Source: Streptomyces roseoverticillatus (GTDB taxonomy: Bacteria > Actinomycetota > Actinomycetes > Streptomycetales > Streptomycetaceae). From it: DNA of 64,000 bases. The notes beneath the pieces were generated by a model. That model saw only the letters and a program-made list of their open reading frames with translations, had not been told where the DNA came from and searched no databases. The stretch is taken from positions 1 to 64,000 of the forward strand of contig NZ_JOFL01000001.1 in the NCBI RefSeq assembly GCF_000719265.1. Reading direction: 5' to 3'. Shown here piece by piece: positions 48,908-58,842 of this stretch; the stretch's first letter is position 1; each line of letters begins with the position of its first letter. The translations under genes were made by a program, and so were the position numbers.

Positions 48908-50152
48908 TCAGACGACGCGGACGGGGTGGCGGACCACCGCGTCGAAGAAGAAGCCCTGGTCGTTGGGGACCGAGCGGAAGGGCTGGGTGACACCGGACGT
49001 GTCCGTCGCCCGGGCCATGAGGCGGGCGGGGCCGGGCTCCTGCGGGTGCCAGTGGGTGCTCCAGCGGACCCAGCCGCCCGGCCGGGGCGCGTCGTGCAGG
49101 CGGGCCTCCCGCCACGAGGCGCCGCCGTCCGTGCTGACCTCCACCCGGCGGATGCCCCCTCCCCCGGACCACGACCGGCCCGTCAGCCGGTGCCCCCGGC
49201 CCGCGGCGAACGCCTCACCAGGGGCCGCTTCGAACGCGCTGCGCACGGGCTGGCGGGTCAGGGGAGCGCTGCCGCCGGGTGGGTGGGCGGAGCCGAAGAG
49301 GCGATAGAACACGGTGTTCCACGGGGAGAACAACGGACGGTCCGACACCTCGACGTCCCCGACCCACTTCACGGACGCGATGCCCACCCAGGACGGCACC
49401 ACCAGGCGCGCCGGGCAGCCGTGGTCGGGCAGGAGCGGCCGGCCGTTCATCTCGTACGCCAGCAGGACGTCGTCGAGGGCCTTCGCCACGGGCAGCGGCC
49501 GGCGCACGTGCCCGTAGCCCGTCCCGCCCGCGGTGAACACCGGGTCGAGGCCGCGCGGCATCACGTCCACCGCCCGCCGCGACAGGCCCGCCGCCCGCAG
49601 GACGTCCGACAGGCGCGCGCCCCGCCAGCGCGCCGCGCCGACCGCGCCCATCGTCCAGGGGGTGCCGGTGACCCGGTCGCCCTGCTGGGAGGCGTAGTAA
49701 CTGCGGCCGTTGCCCGCGCACTCCAGGCACGCGCTCGACGTCACGGCCGGCAGGGACCGCAGGTCGTCGTAGGAGAACTCCACCGCCCGGCCGCGCAGTC
49801 CGCCGCCCCACACCGTGAGGCGCCACCGCGCGGGGTCGAGGACGGGGGTCGACGTGTGGTTGCGGACGAAGAACCGGTCGACCGGCGTGTGGTAGCCCGT
49901 GCCCCGCAGCGCCGCCCAGTTCGTCTCCGCGTTGGTGTCCCGTACGGTGAACAGCTCAGGCGGCAGGGGCTTGACGATCCCCGGCCTCCCCGCGGCGGCC
50001 GCCGCGCCCGCTCCGGTGCCGGCCCCGGCGGCGGCGAGCCCTGCCGCGGCGCTCAGCATGCGCAGCACGCCCCGGCGCGAGAGCCCTTCCCCCACGGCTT
50101 CACCCGACAGGAACTGCCGCAGCCTGTCGCGGTCGTAGGCGCGCTCGGACAT
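48908..50152 (-). CDS. Sulfite-oxidase-family molybdopterin oxidoreductase, Tat-exported
   Basis: 414 residues from ATG 50152 (GGGAGGAACC upstream). The N-terminus has a twin-arginine type signal (LSRRGVLRMLSAAAG then Ala/Gly). Mo-cofactor domain: FFVRNHTSTPVLDP, the molybdenum-ligating Cys in SSACLECAGNGRSYY, and LLPDHGCPARLVVPSWVGIASVKWV; C-terminal Mo-dimerisation domain follows (IRRVEVSTDGGASW). It oxidises sulfite or a related oxyanion outside the membrane. 16-bp direct repeats lie 56-94 bp upstream. Confidence 0.9.
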   Translation of the reverse strand: MSERAYDRDRLRQFLSGEAVGEGLSRRGVLRMLSAAAGLAAAGAGTGAGAAAAAGRPGIVKPLPPELFTVRDTNAETNWAALRGTGYHTPVDRFFVRNHTSTPVLDPARWRLTVWGGGLRGRAVEFSYDDLRSLPAVTSSACLECAGNGRSYYASQQGDRVTGTPWTMGAVGAARWRGARLSDVLRAAGLSRRAVDVMPRGLDPVFTAGGTGYGHVRRPLPVAKALDDVLLAYEMNGRPLLPDHGCPARLVVPSWVGIASVKWVGDVEVSDRPLFSPWNTVFYRLFGSAHPPGGSAPLTRQPVRSAFEAAPGEAFAAGRGHRLTGRSWSGGGGIRRVEVSTDGGASWREARLHDAPRPGGWVRWSTHWHPQEPGPARLMARATDTSGVTQPFRSVPNDQGFFFDAVVRHPVRVV

Positions 50153-50207
50153 GTACCGGTTCCTCCCCGACATCCCGTAGAGCGGGCGTCCCGAAGAGCG
50201 GGGCGCG

Positions 50208-50246
50208 GACTCCACCACACGCTGGAAGCAGACTCCACCACACGCT
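50208..50246. repeat. 16-bp direct repeats upstream of the molybdoenzyme gene
   Basis: GACTCCACCACACGCT occurs at 50208-50223 and 50231-50246, a 23-bp pitch. It is the only clear element in the first half of the 346-bp gap 50153-50498; the second half holds a coding-like fragment (50315-50446) described in findings. Confidence 0.6.
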
Positions 50247-50498
50247 AGGACACGCCCGGCGCTCTGTCCCCACCGCAATCCGGCCGCACCACGGGTCCGG
50301 CCGTGCCGGGTTGACCTGAGCCGAGCAGAGCACTGACGGCCGCAGCGACCCCGGATTTCGCCACCACGGCGTTCTCGCCCGACGGGCGCTTCGGCAGCCG
50401 CCACGGCAGCGACGAGGCGCTCGCCAGGGGCACCGCCGAGGAGTGAGCGACCGCGCCAAGGCCTGATCGACGGTACGGGGTACCGGCAGAGGCTCCTG

Positions 50499-51761
50499 TC
50501 ACAGGCCGGGGATCTCGCGCAGCCGACGCAAGGGTGAGCAGTTGACCGGCACCCAGGCGAGCGCCAGGCCGAGGGCGCCGGCCCAGAGCGCGGCGCGGAC
50601 CGAGAGCAGCTCGCCGAGGAGGCCGGCCAGCGCGGCGCCGACGGCGAGGGAGCCGGTCAGGACCAGGCGCATGGTGGCGTTCATCCGGCCGAGCAGCCGG
50701 TCGGGGGTGGCGCTCTGCCGGAAGGTGACCAGCAGGACGTTGTGCACGCCGACCTTGAAGGTGGTGACCAGCCAGCCGCCCGCGGCCGCCCAGAGGGCCG
50801 GCCCCCGGTCGGCCACGGCCAGGAGCAGGCCGAACGGCGCAACGGCCGGGCCCAGCAGCCGGAGGACCCGCCCGGCGCCGAGCCGGCGGGCCAGGGCGCG
50901 GGCCGACAGCGAGCCGAGCAGGACGCCGGCGGCGCCGGCGGCGAAGAAGAGACCGACGGCGAAGCCGGGGAGGGCGAGTTCGCGGACGAGCAGGAGCGGG
51001 AGCACGGTCTGGCAGAGCTGGATCGACAGATTGGTGCAGGCGCCCGCGACGGCGACCGCACTCAAGGACGGGTGGCCGAAGACGAAACGCACGCCCTCGC
51101 GGATGTCTGCGAGCAGGCGACCGCGTTCGGTCGGCTCCGGCGCCGGTTCCGGCCGGCGGATCCGCGCGAGGCAGAGAGCCGAGCAGAGGTAGCTGGCCGC
51201 GTCGGCCACGATCGCCGCGGGGGCGGACAGCAGCCCGATGAGGAGTCCGCCCACGCCGCGGCCGCCGATCTGGGCCGCGGCGTCGACCGTCACCAGCAGG
51301 GAGTTGGCCGGGGCGAGCCGGTCCCGGCCGATCAGGTGCGGCAGGTGGCTCAGCGCGGCGACGTCGTAGAAGACGGTGGCCGCGCCCGACAGCAGGACGA
51401 CGACGTACAGCTGTCCGATGGTCAGGACGCCGAGCGCCCAGGCCGCCGGCACGGAGAGCAGGAGAGCCGCTCTGAGCAGGTCCGCGGCGATCATCACCGG
51501 CCGCCGGCGCATCCGGTCGACCCAGGCCCCGGACGGCAGGCCGATCAGCAGGAACGCCAGGGTGCTCAGCGTCGCCAGCAGGCCGACCTGGCCGGCGGTG
51601 CTCCGCAAGGCCACCACGGCGACCAGGGGGATCGCCAGGTAGCTGATCGAACTGCCGAGTTTGCTCACCGCCGTCGCGGTGACGAGCAGCCGGTAGCCGG
51701 GGTCGTGGAGCAGGGGGCGGGGAGTCGTGGCCGGACGTATGTCCGGTTCGGTCGTGGTCAT
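50499..51761 (-). CDS. MFS exporter paired with ArsR regulator
   Basis: 420 residues. MFS_3/enterobactin-exporter-like: SKLGSSISYLAIPLVAVVAL, GAWVDRMRRRPVMIAADLLRAALL, VFYDVAALSHLPHLIGRDRLAPANS, with 10-12 membrane helices. These export macrolides, siderophores or other drugs. It diverges from an ArsR/DUF5937 regulator with about 95 bp between, a frequent Streptomyces pair, so that regulator probably represses it. Confidence 0.9.
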   Translation of the reverse strand: MTTTEPDIRPATTPRPLLHDPGYRLLVTATAVSKLGSSISYLAIPLVAVVALRSTAGQVGLLATLSTLAFLLIGLPSGAWVDRMRRRPVMIAADLLRAALLLSVPAAWALGVLTIGQLYVVVLLSGAATVFYDVAALSHLPHLIGRDRLAPANSLLVTVDAAAQIGGRGVGGLLIGLLSAPAAIVADAASYLCSALCLARIRRPEPAPEPTERGRLLADIREGVRFVFGHPSLSAVAVAGACTNLSIQLCQTVLPLLLVRELALPGFAVGLFFAAGAAGVLLGSLSARALARRLGAGRVLRLLGPAVAPFGLLLAVADRGPALWAAAGGWLVTTFKVGVHNVLLVTFRQSATPDRLLGRMNATMRLVLTGSLAVGAALAGLLGELLSVRAALWAGALGLALAWVPVNCSPLRRLREIPGL

Positions 51762-51857
51762 GGCGGGAGCCTGTCCGCCGCCCCGCGTCCGGGGCCATGA
51801 ATTTAGGCTGTACTGAATCTACGGAGCCACCGGATGGGGCGAGGAGAGGGGCGCGGC

Positions 51858-52850
51858 ATGCTGGAGCTGGAGTTCACGGCCCGGGACGTGGCGCGGACGA
51901 GGTTCGCCCTGTCCCCCCTGTGGGAGGTCGTGGCCGGCGTCCGGATCCTGAAGAACGACACCGGGGAGTTCGGGCTCTTCCGCCCCTGGGCGGAGCGGGC
52001 GAGGCAACGGCTGGCAGCCGCCGGGCTCGACTGGGGCCTGCTGGCCGATCTGGTCCCCGCCCCGCCCCGGACCATCCCGCTCTTCGTCGCGCCGCCTCCC
52101 ACGACGCCGCTGGCCGATCTCGGGGTGGAACTGGCCGTGCTCCGCGCCACCCCCGTGGAGCAGGTGCGCTCCGGCCTCGGCGGAAGGCGGGCGCCGCGAT
52201 CCGCCCGCCTCGAGGCCCTGCGCGAGGACCCGCGGCGCGGCCTCGCGGAGCTCGCCGAACTCGTCGAGGCGTACTGGGAGATCGCGCTCGCACCGTACTG
52301 GCCGAGGATGCGCGCGCTGCTGGAGGGCGACGTGCTCCACCGGGCGCGGCTCCTGGCCGAGGGCGGCGCCGACAGGCTGCTCGGCGACCTGGACCCCGCC
52401 GTCGGCTGGGACACCGACACCCTGCGCGTCCGGCACCTCCACGCCCGGGACACCCGCCGGCTCGACGGGCGCGGCCTGCTGCTCGTGCCGTCGGTGTTCG
52501 CGTGGCCGCGCGTCTTCTCGATCACCGCCCCCGGCTGGCAGCCCACGCTCCGGTACCCGCCGCGCGGCGTGGCCACGCTGTGGGAGCGGCGCACAGCGGT
52601 CGCCGGGCCGCTCGCCGCGGTCATCGGCCGCGGCAGGGCCCGGCTCCTCGCCGAACTCGACACCCCCGCCTCCACCACCGAGCTGGCCCGCCGTACGGGC
52701 ATGACCCCGGGCGGCGTCTCCCAGCACCTGACCGTGCTCCGCTCGGCAGGCCTGATCGACGGCCATCGCACCGGCCGCTACGTCCTCTACACCCGCACCG
52801 AGGCCGCTGAGGTCCTGCTGACCGCCGCGGCCGAGGGCCTAGGGCACTGA
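51858..52850 (+). CDS. ArsR-type regulator with DUF5937 domain
   Basis: 330 residues from ATG 51858 (GAGGAGAGGGG upstream). The order is reversed from classical ArsR: a long N-terminal DUF5937-like region (ELEFTARDVARTRFALSPLWEVVAGVRIL, LVPSVFAWPRVFSI) and a C-terminal winged helix (TTELARRTGMTPGGVSQHLTVLRSAGLIDGHRTGRYVLY). No metal-binding cysteines, so an organic ligand is likely. Divergent from the MFS exporter. Confidence 0.88.
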   Translation: MLELEFTARDVARTRFALSPLWEVVAGVRILKNDTGEFGLFRPWAERARQRLAAAGLDWGLLADLVPAPPRTIPLFVAPPPTTPLADLGVELAVLRATPVEQVRSGLGGRRAPRSARLEALREDPRRGLAELAELVEAYWEIALAPYWPRMRALLEGDVLHRARLLAEGGADRLLGDLDPAVGWDTDTLRVRHLHARDTRRLDGRGLLLVPSVFAWPRVFSITAPGWQPTLRYPPRGVATLWERRTAVAGPLAAVIGRGRARLLAELDTPASTTELARRTGMTPGGVSQHLTVLRSAGLIDGHRTGRYVLYTRTEAAEVLLTAAAEGLGH

Positions 52851-52983
52851 CAGCGCCGCGCGCTCGGCCTTCTCCGGCCGGCCGGGGCCCCGGCGGTTCT
52901 TGCGGGTCACGGGATTCCGCCCCCTGCCCACAGCCGGCTCCGGCCACGCAGAAGTTCCGGCCCCGACCGGCAAGGCTCCGGCG

Positions 52984-53199
52984 TCAGGAGTCCTTGCCCT
53001 CGACGACGCGCCGGGCCGCCTCGCTCTCCGCGGCGGCCGGTGACAGCTCGCTCAGCGTGTCGAGGTCGGTGTCTTCCCGGAGCTCGGTCTCCCAGGCGGC
53101 GGCCAGCTTCTCCTGCTGCTGGCGCGGCTGCCTCCGGACCTCCTCGCGGTGGGCCGGGCTCAGGGCCTCCAGGAATCGCGCGACATCGTCGGTCGGCAT
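52984..53199 (-). CDS. Small acidic protein, unknown
   Basis: 71 residues from ATG 53199 (GGGAG upstream). Glu/Ala/Arg-rich and helical (RFLEALSPAHREEVRRQPRQQQEKL, LSELSPAAAESEAARRVVEG). No signal or membrane segment. Codon use is normal for the genome. No family recognised. Confidence 0.55.
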   Translation of the reverse strand: MPTDDVARFLEALSPAHREEVRRQPRQQQEKLAAAWETELREDTDLDTLSELSPAAAESEAARRVVEGKDS

Positions 53200-53380
53200 G
53201 GGTTCTCCCTCGTCAGCGTCGACGGCCAATCCCCTTCCCGCTGCCGGGAGCCCCCGGATCAACCGGCCCCTCCGCTTCACCTGAAAGGGGACCGGGCGGG
53301 CGCCGGCAGGCGGAGCGGCCGCCGGGCGGCTGCCCGTCCCGGCGAAAGCGAAGGGACGGGCAGCCGCGCGACGGCGGGGA

Positions 53381-53686
53381 CTACTCCTGCCGTACGTACA
53401 GCAGCAGCCGGGCGAACAGGCCGGGCCTGCGCGGCGCACCGCGGGGCGCGGCGGGCCCGGCTTCCGCGACGGGCGCGCCGGGGGCGGCGGGCGGCTTCTC
53501 CCCGCCCCGGCTCGCGGGGGGCGTGGTGCGCGGTCCTCCCGGCGGGCCCGGTGGGTTCTGCGGGTCCGGGGCGGTGGCCGGGGGCTGCTCGCCGCCGGCG
53601 GAGGCGTGCTCGGGGCCGGGTTCGGGGGCGCGGTAGACCTGGGCGCGCAGATAGGCGCTCAGGACGCGCGCGGGATCGAGGGGCAT
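53381..53686 (-). CDS. Small proline-rich protein, unknown
   Basis: 101 residues from ATG 53686. A short conserved-looking head (LDPARVLSAYLRAQVYRAPEP), a Pro/Gly/Ala-rich disordered middle and a basic-hydrophobic end (RRPGLFARLLLYVRQE). Upstream purines (AGAGAG) could serve as a ribosome site. Function unknown; the frame keeps high GC3 throughout, which supports coding. Confidence 0.5.
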   Translation of the reverse strand: MPLDPARVLSAYLRAQVYRAPEPGPEHASAGGEQPPATAPDPQNPPGPPGGPRTTPPASRGGEKPPAAPGAPVAEAGPAAPRGAPRRPGLFARLLLYVRQE

Positions 53687-53787
53687 GACGTCTCTCTGCT
53701 TCTCGTGCCTGCAGGTGTGAGGAAAGTTCCGGGCGTGCCGGACGCGGCTGCCCGTCCCGTACGGGGCGGGACGGGCGGGGGTTCCTC

Positions 53788-54144
53788 TCAGCAGCGCAGG
53801 ACGTCGTTGCGCGCGTGGCCCGCGGTGGCCGCGGGGCCTTCGGGGGCCGGCGGTGTCAGCCGGCAGCCGGGGGCCGGCGGGGATCCGGCTCCCGTGGAGT
53901 CCTGCGGGGCGGGGATGCAGGTGCGCCTGCCCGGAGACGCCTGGACGCGGGGCGTGCGGTTGTCCGCGACGCAGTCGTCCGCGGTGGCGAACTCCACGGA
54001 CACGGGGGTCTCTTCCGGGCCGGAGCCCAGGGCGAGCACCGTGCCGCTCCCTCCGGAGAAGAGCAGCAGGACGGAGACCAGCACGGCGACCGCGGCGCGC
54101 AACACGGGCTGCGACGGCGGCGGTGCGGGGCTCCACAGGGTCAT
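53788..54144 (-). CDS. Small secreted or anchored Cys-containing protein
   Basis: 118 residues from ATG 54144 (ATG 54165 also in frame). One hydrophobic segment (VLRAAVAVLVSVLLLFSGGSG) serves as signal or anchor; the outside part has four cysteines (DDCVAD, RTCIPA, PGCRLT, LRC at the C-terminus). No family recognised. No clear ribosome site, so the start is uncertain. Confidence 0.5.
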   Translation of the reverse strand: MTLWSPAPPPSQPVLRAAVAVLVSVLLLFSGGSGTVLALGSGPEETPVSVEFATADDCVADNRTPRVQASPGRRTCIPAPQDSTGAGSPPAPGCRLTPPAPEGPAATAGHARNDVLRC

Positions 54145-54360
54145 GCACCAAGCGTAATCAGTCAATTACTTTGGGCGCATTCCACCGTTCGGGTGAGGCC
54201 ACGGGCGCCGGGGCGGCATCTCCCGGCGGGAACGGGGCAGCTGGCCCGTATGGTCGCACAGCCCGCGGCACGGAACCCGGGCGCGCCGTACGGTCGGAGC
54301 AGGGCTTCTCCGCGCACGGCGGCGGCCCCGGTCACGGCAACGACGGCGGAGGAGGAGCAG

Positions 54361-54753
54361 GTGACGGATGCCCGGGAGAGTGCGGACCACGTCAGCGTGC
54401 ATCTGACGGACTGCGGCCACCAGGACGCGGGCGCCGTCTTCGGCGTCCTGGAGGCCGTCTTCCCCGAAGCCGGTCCGCCGCGCAGCGAGACCAGCCCGGG
54501 CGCGCCCGGCGCGGGCCCGATGATCTGGTGCATGACGGTCGACACCCGCACGCGGCTGGGCGAGGGCACGGCGCAGCCGGGGAAGGCTCCCCTCTCGGGC
54601 ACGGTCACGGCCGACCTGTTCGGCGCCGCCGACCCGGTCCGCCAGGTCAAGGAGGAGCTGGAGCGCGCCTTCGCCGCCGAGCACCGCGGTCACGTCTCCG
54701 GCGAGCACGAGATGGAGCTGCGGCTGCGGCTGGCGACGCGAACCGGCTCGTGA
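54361..54753 (+). CDS. Small cytoplasmic protein, unknown
   Basis: 130 residues from GTG 54361, directly after GGAGGAGGAGCAG. DHVSVHLTDCGHQDAGAVFGVLEAVFP and VKEELERAFAAEHRGHVSGEHEMELRLRL suggest a small alpha-beta fold. Similar to unnamed Streptomyces proteins; function unknown. It lies just before the B12 riboswitch but is probably separate from metE. Confidence 0.65.
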   Translation: MTDARESADHVSVHLTDCGHQDAGAVFGVLEAVFPEAGPPRSETSPGAPGAGPMIWCMTVDTRTRLGEGTAQPGKAPLSGTVTADLFGAADPVRQVKEELERAFAAEHRGHVSGEHEMELRLRLATRTGS

Positions 54754-54799
54754 GGCGCGCCACTTCACTCTTCCGTGACCCTGCCCCGCGGCCTAGAGT

Positions 54800-54990
54800 G
54801 ACGGTGCAGCTGGTTCGCCCTGCTCTCCAGGCAGGCGCGTCGCAAGAGGGAACCCGGTGGGAATCCGGGACTGCCCCGCAGCGGTGAGCGGGAACGACCG
54901 CCGTCATACGCACTGGATCCGTACGGGTCCGGGAAGCGACGGCCAGTAGGTGCCATGTGGCGTGCCCGCAAGTCCGAAGACCTGCCAACT
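54800..54990 (+). promoter_or_regulatory. Cobalamin riboswitch controlling metE
   Basis: Conserved blocks in order: AGAGGGAACCCGGTG-GAATCCGGGACTGCCCCGC with GCGGTGAGCGGGAACGACC (54845-54899), then GCCAGTAGGTGCCATGTGGC and the B12-box-like GTCCGAAGACCTGCC (about 54972-54986). A small hairpin (GTGCGC/GCGCAC, about 54994-55011) follows. B12 binding should shut off the B12-independent methionine synthase downstream. No other gene occupies 54754-55181. Confidence 0.92.
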
Positions 54991-55181
54991 GCCCGTGCGC
55001 AGCCGAGCGCACGGAGATCCCGGTGACCTCGAGGGCGGGTCGGCGCACACATCAGGCGGGCACACGCGGCGGCGCGACGAGCGACCGCATCGCGGCGGCG
55101 GCCCGCCCGGTCTGCCGTTCCTTCGCGCCTTCCGCCCGTCCCGGGGTCATGGACGCACGCACGCTCGCGAAGGAGAGTTCC

Positions 55182-57506
55182 GTGACCAGCAAGTCCGCAG
55201 CCGCGGCAGCACAGGCCACCGTCCACGGCTACCCCCGGCAGGGGCAGGGCCGTGAACTGAAGAAGGCGATCGAGGGGTACTGGAAGGGCCGCGTCACGGC
55301 CGGTGCCCTGCGGGACACGGCCGCCGCACTGCGCCGTACGAACTGGCAGCAGCTGGCCGGGGCCGGTGTTCACGAAGTGCCCACGGGCGACTTCTCGTTC
55401 TACGACCACGTCCTGGACACCAGTGTGATGGTCGGTGCGATCCCCGCGCGGCACCGCGCGGCCGTCGACGCCGACGCCCTGGACGGCTACTTCGCCATGG
55501 CCCGTGGCACGCAGGAGGTGGCGCCGCTGGAGATGACCAAGTGGTTCGACACCAACTACCACTACCTGGTCCCCGAGCTCGGCCCCGACACGGTCTTCGC
55601 CGCGGACTCCGCCAAGCAGGTCGCGGAGCTGAAGGAGGCCCTCGCGCTCGGCCTGACGGCCCGTCCGGTGCTTGTCGGCCCCGTCACGTACCTGCTGCTG
55701 GCCAAGCCCGCGCCCGGCGTCGCCGCCGGCTTCGAGCCGCTCACCCTCCTCGACCGGCTGCTGCCGGTGTACGCCGAGGTCCTCGCCGACCTGCGGGCCG
55801 CGGGCGCCGAATGGGTGCAGCTGGACGAGCCCGCCCTGGTCCAGGACCGCTCCCCCGCCGAGCTGAACGCCGCCGCCCGCGCCTACCGCGACCTGGGTGG
55901 TCTCACCGACCGGCCCAAGCTGCTGGTCGCCTCCTACTTCGACCGGCTCGGCGAGGCCCTCCCGGTCCTCGCCAAGGCGCCGGTCGAGGGCCTCGCCCTG
56001 GACTTCACCGGTCCCGCCGCCGCCAACCTCGACGACCTCGCGGCCGCCGGCGGGCTGCCCGGCAAGCGGCTCCTCGCCGGCGTCGTCAACGGCCGCAACG
56101 TGTGGATCAACGACTTCGAGAAGTCCCTGTCCACCCTCGGCACGCTCCTCGGCCTCGCCGGCCGGGTCGACGTCTCCTCGTCCTGCTCCCTGCTGCACGT
56201 GCCGCTGGACGCGGCGGCCGAGCGGGACATCGACCCGCAGATCGCCCGCTGGCTCGCCTTCGCGCGCCAGAAGGCCGCCGAGGTGGTCACGCTGGCCCGC
56301 GGCCTGGCGCAGGGCCCGGACACCATCGCGGCCGCACTGGCCGCCAACCGCGCCGACCTGGCCTCGCGGGCCGGCTCGGCCATCACCCGGGACCCGGCCG
56401 TCCGCGCCCGCGCGGCCGCCGTCACCGCCTCCGACGGCCGCCGCTCGCAGCCGTACGAGCAGCGGGCGGCCGCCCAGCGGGCCCACCTCGGCCTGCCCCT
56501 GCTGCCGGTCACCACGATCGGCTCCTTCCCGCAGACGAGCGAGCTGCGCACCGCCCGTGCCGACCTGCGCTCCGGGCGGATCGACACCGCGGCGTACGAG
56601 GAGCGCATCGAGGCCGAGATCCGCGAGGTCATCTCTTACCAGGAGAAGGCGGGCATCGACGTCCTCGTGCACGGCGAGCCCGAGCGCAACGACATGGTGC
56701 AGTACTTCGCCGAGCAGCTGACGGGCTATCTGGCCACGCAGCACGGCTGGGTCCAGTCGTACGGCACGCGCTACGTCCGCCCGCCGGTCCTCGCCGGTGA
56801 CATCTCCCGCCCGGAGCCGATGACGGTCCGCTGGACGCGCTACGCCCAGTCGGTGGCGGGCAAGCCCGTCAAGGGCATGCTGACCGGTCCGGTCACCATG
56901 CTCGCCTGGTCGTTCGTCCGCGACGACCAGCCGCTCGGCGACACCGCCCGCCAGGTCGCCCTCGCCCTGCGCGACGAGGTCGCCGACCTGGAGGCCGCGG
57001 GCACGTCGGTGATCCAGGTGGACGAGCCGGCGCTGCGCGAGACGCTGCCGCTGCGCGCCGCGGGCCGCGCCGGGTACCTGGCGTGGGCGACCGAGGCGTT
57101 CCGCCTCTCCACCGCGGGCGTCCGGCCGGACACCCAGATCCACACGCACATGTGCTACGCGGAGTTCGGCGACATCCTCCGGGCCATCGACGACCTCGAC
57201 GCCGACGTCATCAGCCTGGAGGCCGCCCGCTCGCACATGCAGGTCGCCGCCGAGCTGGCCACGGCGGGCTACCCGCGCGAGGTCGGGCCCGGCGTCTACG
57301 ACATCCACTCCCCGCGCGTTCCCGGCGCGGACGAGGCCGCGGCGCTGCTGCGCAAGGGCCTGGAGGCGATCCCCGGCGAGCGCCTGTGGGTCAACCCGGA
57401 CTGCGGGCTGAAGACCCGCGGCTGGCCCGAGGTCCGGGCCTCGCTGGAGAACCTGGTCACGGCGGCGCGGGAGGTCCGGGCGGAGCTGCCCGGCGGCGCT
57501 TCCTGA
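55182..57506 (+). CDS. metE: Cobalamin-independent methionine synthase
   Basis: 774 residues from GTG 55182 with AGGAG upstream. Transfers the methyl group of 5-methyltetrahydrofolate-polyglutamate to homocysteine. Two barrel halves: N-terminal ([33 protein letters not shown]) and catalytic C-terminal ([30 protein letters not shown], the zinc ligands in [10 protein letters not shown] and [19 protein letters not shown]). Full family length. Expression is expected only when B12 is scarce, because of the riboswitch. Confidence 0.97.
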   Translation: MTSKSAAAAAQATVHGYPRQGQGRELKKAIEGYWKGRVTAGALRDTAAALRRTNWQQLAGAGVHEVPTGDFSFYDHVLDTSVMVGAIPARHRAAVDADALDGYFAMARGTQEVAPLEMTKWFDTNYHYLVPELGPDTVFAADSAKQVAELKEALALGLTARPVLVGPVTYLLLAKPAPGVAAGFEPLTLLDRLLPVYAEVLADLRAAGAEWVQLDEPALVQDRSPAELNAAARAYRDLGGLTDRPKLLVASYFDRLGEALPVLAKAPVEGLALDFTGPAAANLDDLAAAGGLPGKRLLAGVVNGRNVWINDFEKSLSTLGTLLGLAGRVDVSSSCSLLHVPLDAAAERDIDPQIARWLAFARQKAAEVVTLARGLAQGPDTIAAALAANRADLASRAGSAITRDPAVRARAAAVTASDGRRSQPYEQRAAAQRAHLGLPLLPVTTIGSFPQTSELRTARADLRSGRIDTAAYEERIEAEIREVISYQEKAGIDVLVHGEPERNDMVQYFAEQLTGYLATQHGWVQSYGTRYVRPPVLAGDISRPEPMTVRWTRYAQSVAGKPVKGMLTGPVTMLAWSFVRDDQPLGDTARQVALALRDEVADLEAAGTSVIQVDEPALRETLPLRAAGRAGYLAWATEAFRLSTAGVRPDTQIHTHMCYAEFGDILRAIDDLDADVISLEAARSHMQVAAELATAGYPREVGPGVYDIHSPRVPGADEAAALLRKGLEAIPGERLWVNPDCGLKTRGWPEVRASLENLVTAAREVRAELPGGAS

Positions 57507-57529
57507 CGCTGAAGTGAAGGAGTGACGGA

Positions 57530-57563
57530 GGGGCGGGCGCCGGTGCGGCACGGCGTCCGCCCC
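57530..57563 (+). terminator. metE terminator hairpin
   Basis: A 13-bp stem with one G-U pair (57530-57542 with 57551-57563) and an 8-nt loop, 23 bp after the metE stop and 12 bp from the convergent TetR stop. Confidence 0.7.
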
Positions 57564-57575
57564 CCTGCCGTGAGG

Positions 57576-58349
57576 TCACCGCGCGGGCAGGATCCGGTCG
57601 AGGTGGTAGTCCAGCGTGGTCCGCACGTCGGCGAGGGTGCGCCGGCCGTGGAGCACGTCCATCCCCAGCCCCGTCACCCCTGACACCAGCAGATCGGCCT
57701 CCCGTTCGGGGTCGAGGCCGGGCGCCGGCCCGCCGCCGGCCGCGCACGCCTGCCGGATCAGGCCGGCGACGAGCCGCTCCACGGGCTGGGCGTCGTGCAG
57801 GAAGACCTCGGCGAGGGCGGGGTCGTTCAGGCTGCGCACGTAGTACGCGACGAAGACGCGCAGCGCGCGGCGCCGCTGCTCGTCCAGCGGCAGGAATTCG
57901 CCGAGGACGGCGCCCAGCACGGCCCGCAGGTCCGCCGGGTCGGCGAGCCGCGCCATGCGCGCCCGGGCCCGCCGCTCGTTCTCCTCGTGCAGCAGGTGCA
58001 GCGCGGCGACGAGGAGTCCGTGCTTGCTCCCGAAGTGGTACTGGACCACGCGCAGGGAGACCCCCGCCGCGGCCGCGACCTCGCGCATGCTGGCGGCCTC
58101 CAGGCCCCGCTCCGCGGCGATCCGCCAGACGGCCTCGGCGATCTGCTGCCGCCGCGATCCCCCCTCGGTGCGAGGAGCGGTGGGCTCGGTGGCCGCGGGC
58201 GGGGCCGCCGCCCGGCCGCGCGCACCGGCCCGCCGCCGGTAGGCCTTGGCCTGGCAGCCGCGCGAGCAGTAGACGGGCGGGCGACCCCGGACGGCTGTGG
58301 CGAGCGGCGCCCCGCAGACACGGCACCCCACCGGATTTTCGTCACGCAT
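57576..58349 (-). CDS. TetR regulator with N-terminal zinc-ribbon
   Basis: 257 residues. Residues 9-38 hold a four-cysteine motif (CRVCGAP...[14 protein letters not shown]) like the treble-clef/zinc-ribbon heads of some actinobacterial proteins; after a Pro/Ala/Arg linker comes a normal TetR helix-turn-helix ([32 protein letters not shown], about 82-113) and a ligand domain. The extra head is unusual in TetR proteins and could sense metal or redox state. An 18-bp palindrome lies 67 bp upstream, between it and the divergent membrane protein. Confidence 0.88.
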   Translation of the reverse strand: MRDENPVGCRVCGAPLATAVRGRPPVYCSRGCQAKAYRRRAGARGRAAAPPAATEPTAPRTEGGSRRQQIAEAVWRIAAERGLEAASMREVAAAAGVSLRVVQYHFGSKHGLLVAALHLLHEENERRARARMARLADPADLRAVLGAVLGEFLPLDEQRRRALRVFVAYYVRSLNDPALAEVFLHDAQPVERLVAGLIRQACAAGGGPAPGLDPEREADLLVSGVTGLGMDVLHGRRTLADVRTTLDYHLDRILPAR

Positions 58350-58416
58350 GAAAACACTGTACTCCGCCAGAAAATGCGTGCCGAAATACGCCCTGGTGCC
58401 CGATTTCCATGCATCA

Positions 58417-58434
58417 TTGATACAGTCGTATCAA
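58417..58434. promoter_or_regulatory. Perfect 18-bp palindromic operator
   Basis: TTGATAC-AGTC-GTATCAA, in an AT-richer stretch, overlapping the likely divergent promoters. The probable ligand is the adjacent TetR protein. Confidence 0.65.
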
Positions 58435-58463
58435 GCAACCGAACCGTGGTCGGAGGAGGCGTC

Positions 58464-58739
58464 GTGCACGAGGCCTGGTACAGGGTGATGTCCATCGTGG
58501 TGCTCATCGTGGGTGTCTGGGAGGGACCGCTGGCGATCGTCTACCGGCTCGTCAGCGGCGACGAGGGCACCGTCATGCGAGCGGCGAACTACCTCCCCTC
58601 GCCCTGGTGCTACGTCGTGGCGGTCGTGGCGGCACTCCTCCTGTACGGCGTGCTGGCCGTGCTCGACACCGGGCACAAGAAGGCGCTGGCCCGTCAGAAG
58701 GCGCGGAACGACGCCCGGAGCGCCGCGCAGTCCGGGTGA
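58464..58739 (+). CDS. Small two-helix membrane protein
   Basis: 91 residues from GTG 58464 (GGAGGAGG upstream). Two membrane segments (VMSIVVLIVGVWEGPLAIVY and WCYVVAVVAALLLYGVLAVL) and a Lys/Arg-rich tail (HKKALARQKARNDARSA). Function unknown. Control by the palindrome/TetR pair suggests an inducible membrane or efflux accessory protein. Confidence 0.75.
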   Translation: MHEAWYRVMSIVVLIVGVWEGPLAIVYRLVSGDEGTVMRAANYLPSPWCYVVAVVAALLLYGVLAVLDTGHKKALARQKARNDARSAAQSG

Positions 58740-58842
58740 CACCCGGCGACCATGCGGTTGAGCTCCCGGCGCGCCGGTTACCCATCAGCCGCGGCCTCGC
58801 GCGAGGACGCGGGTGCGGGCGAGCCGACAGGGAGCGTGGCGG

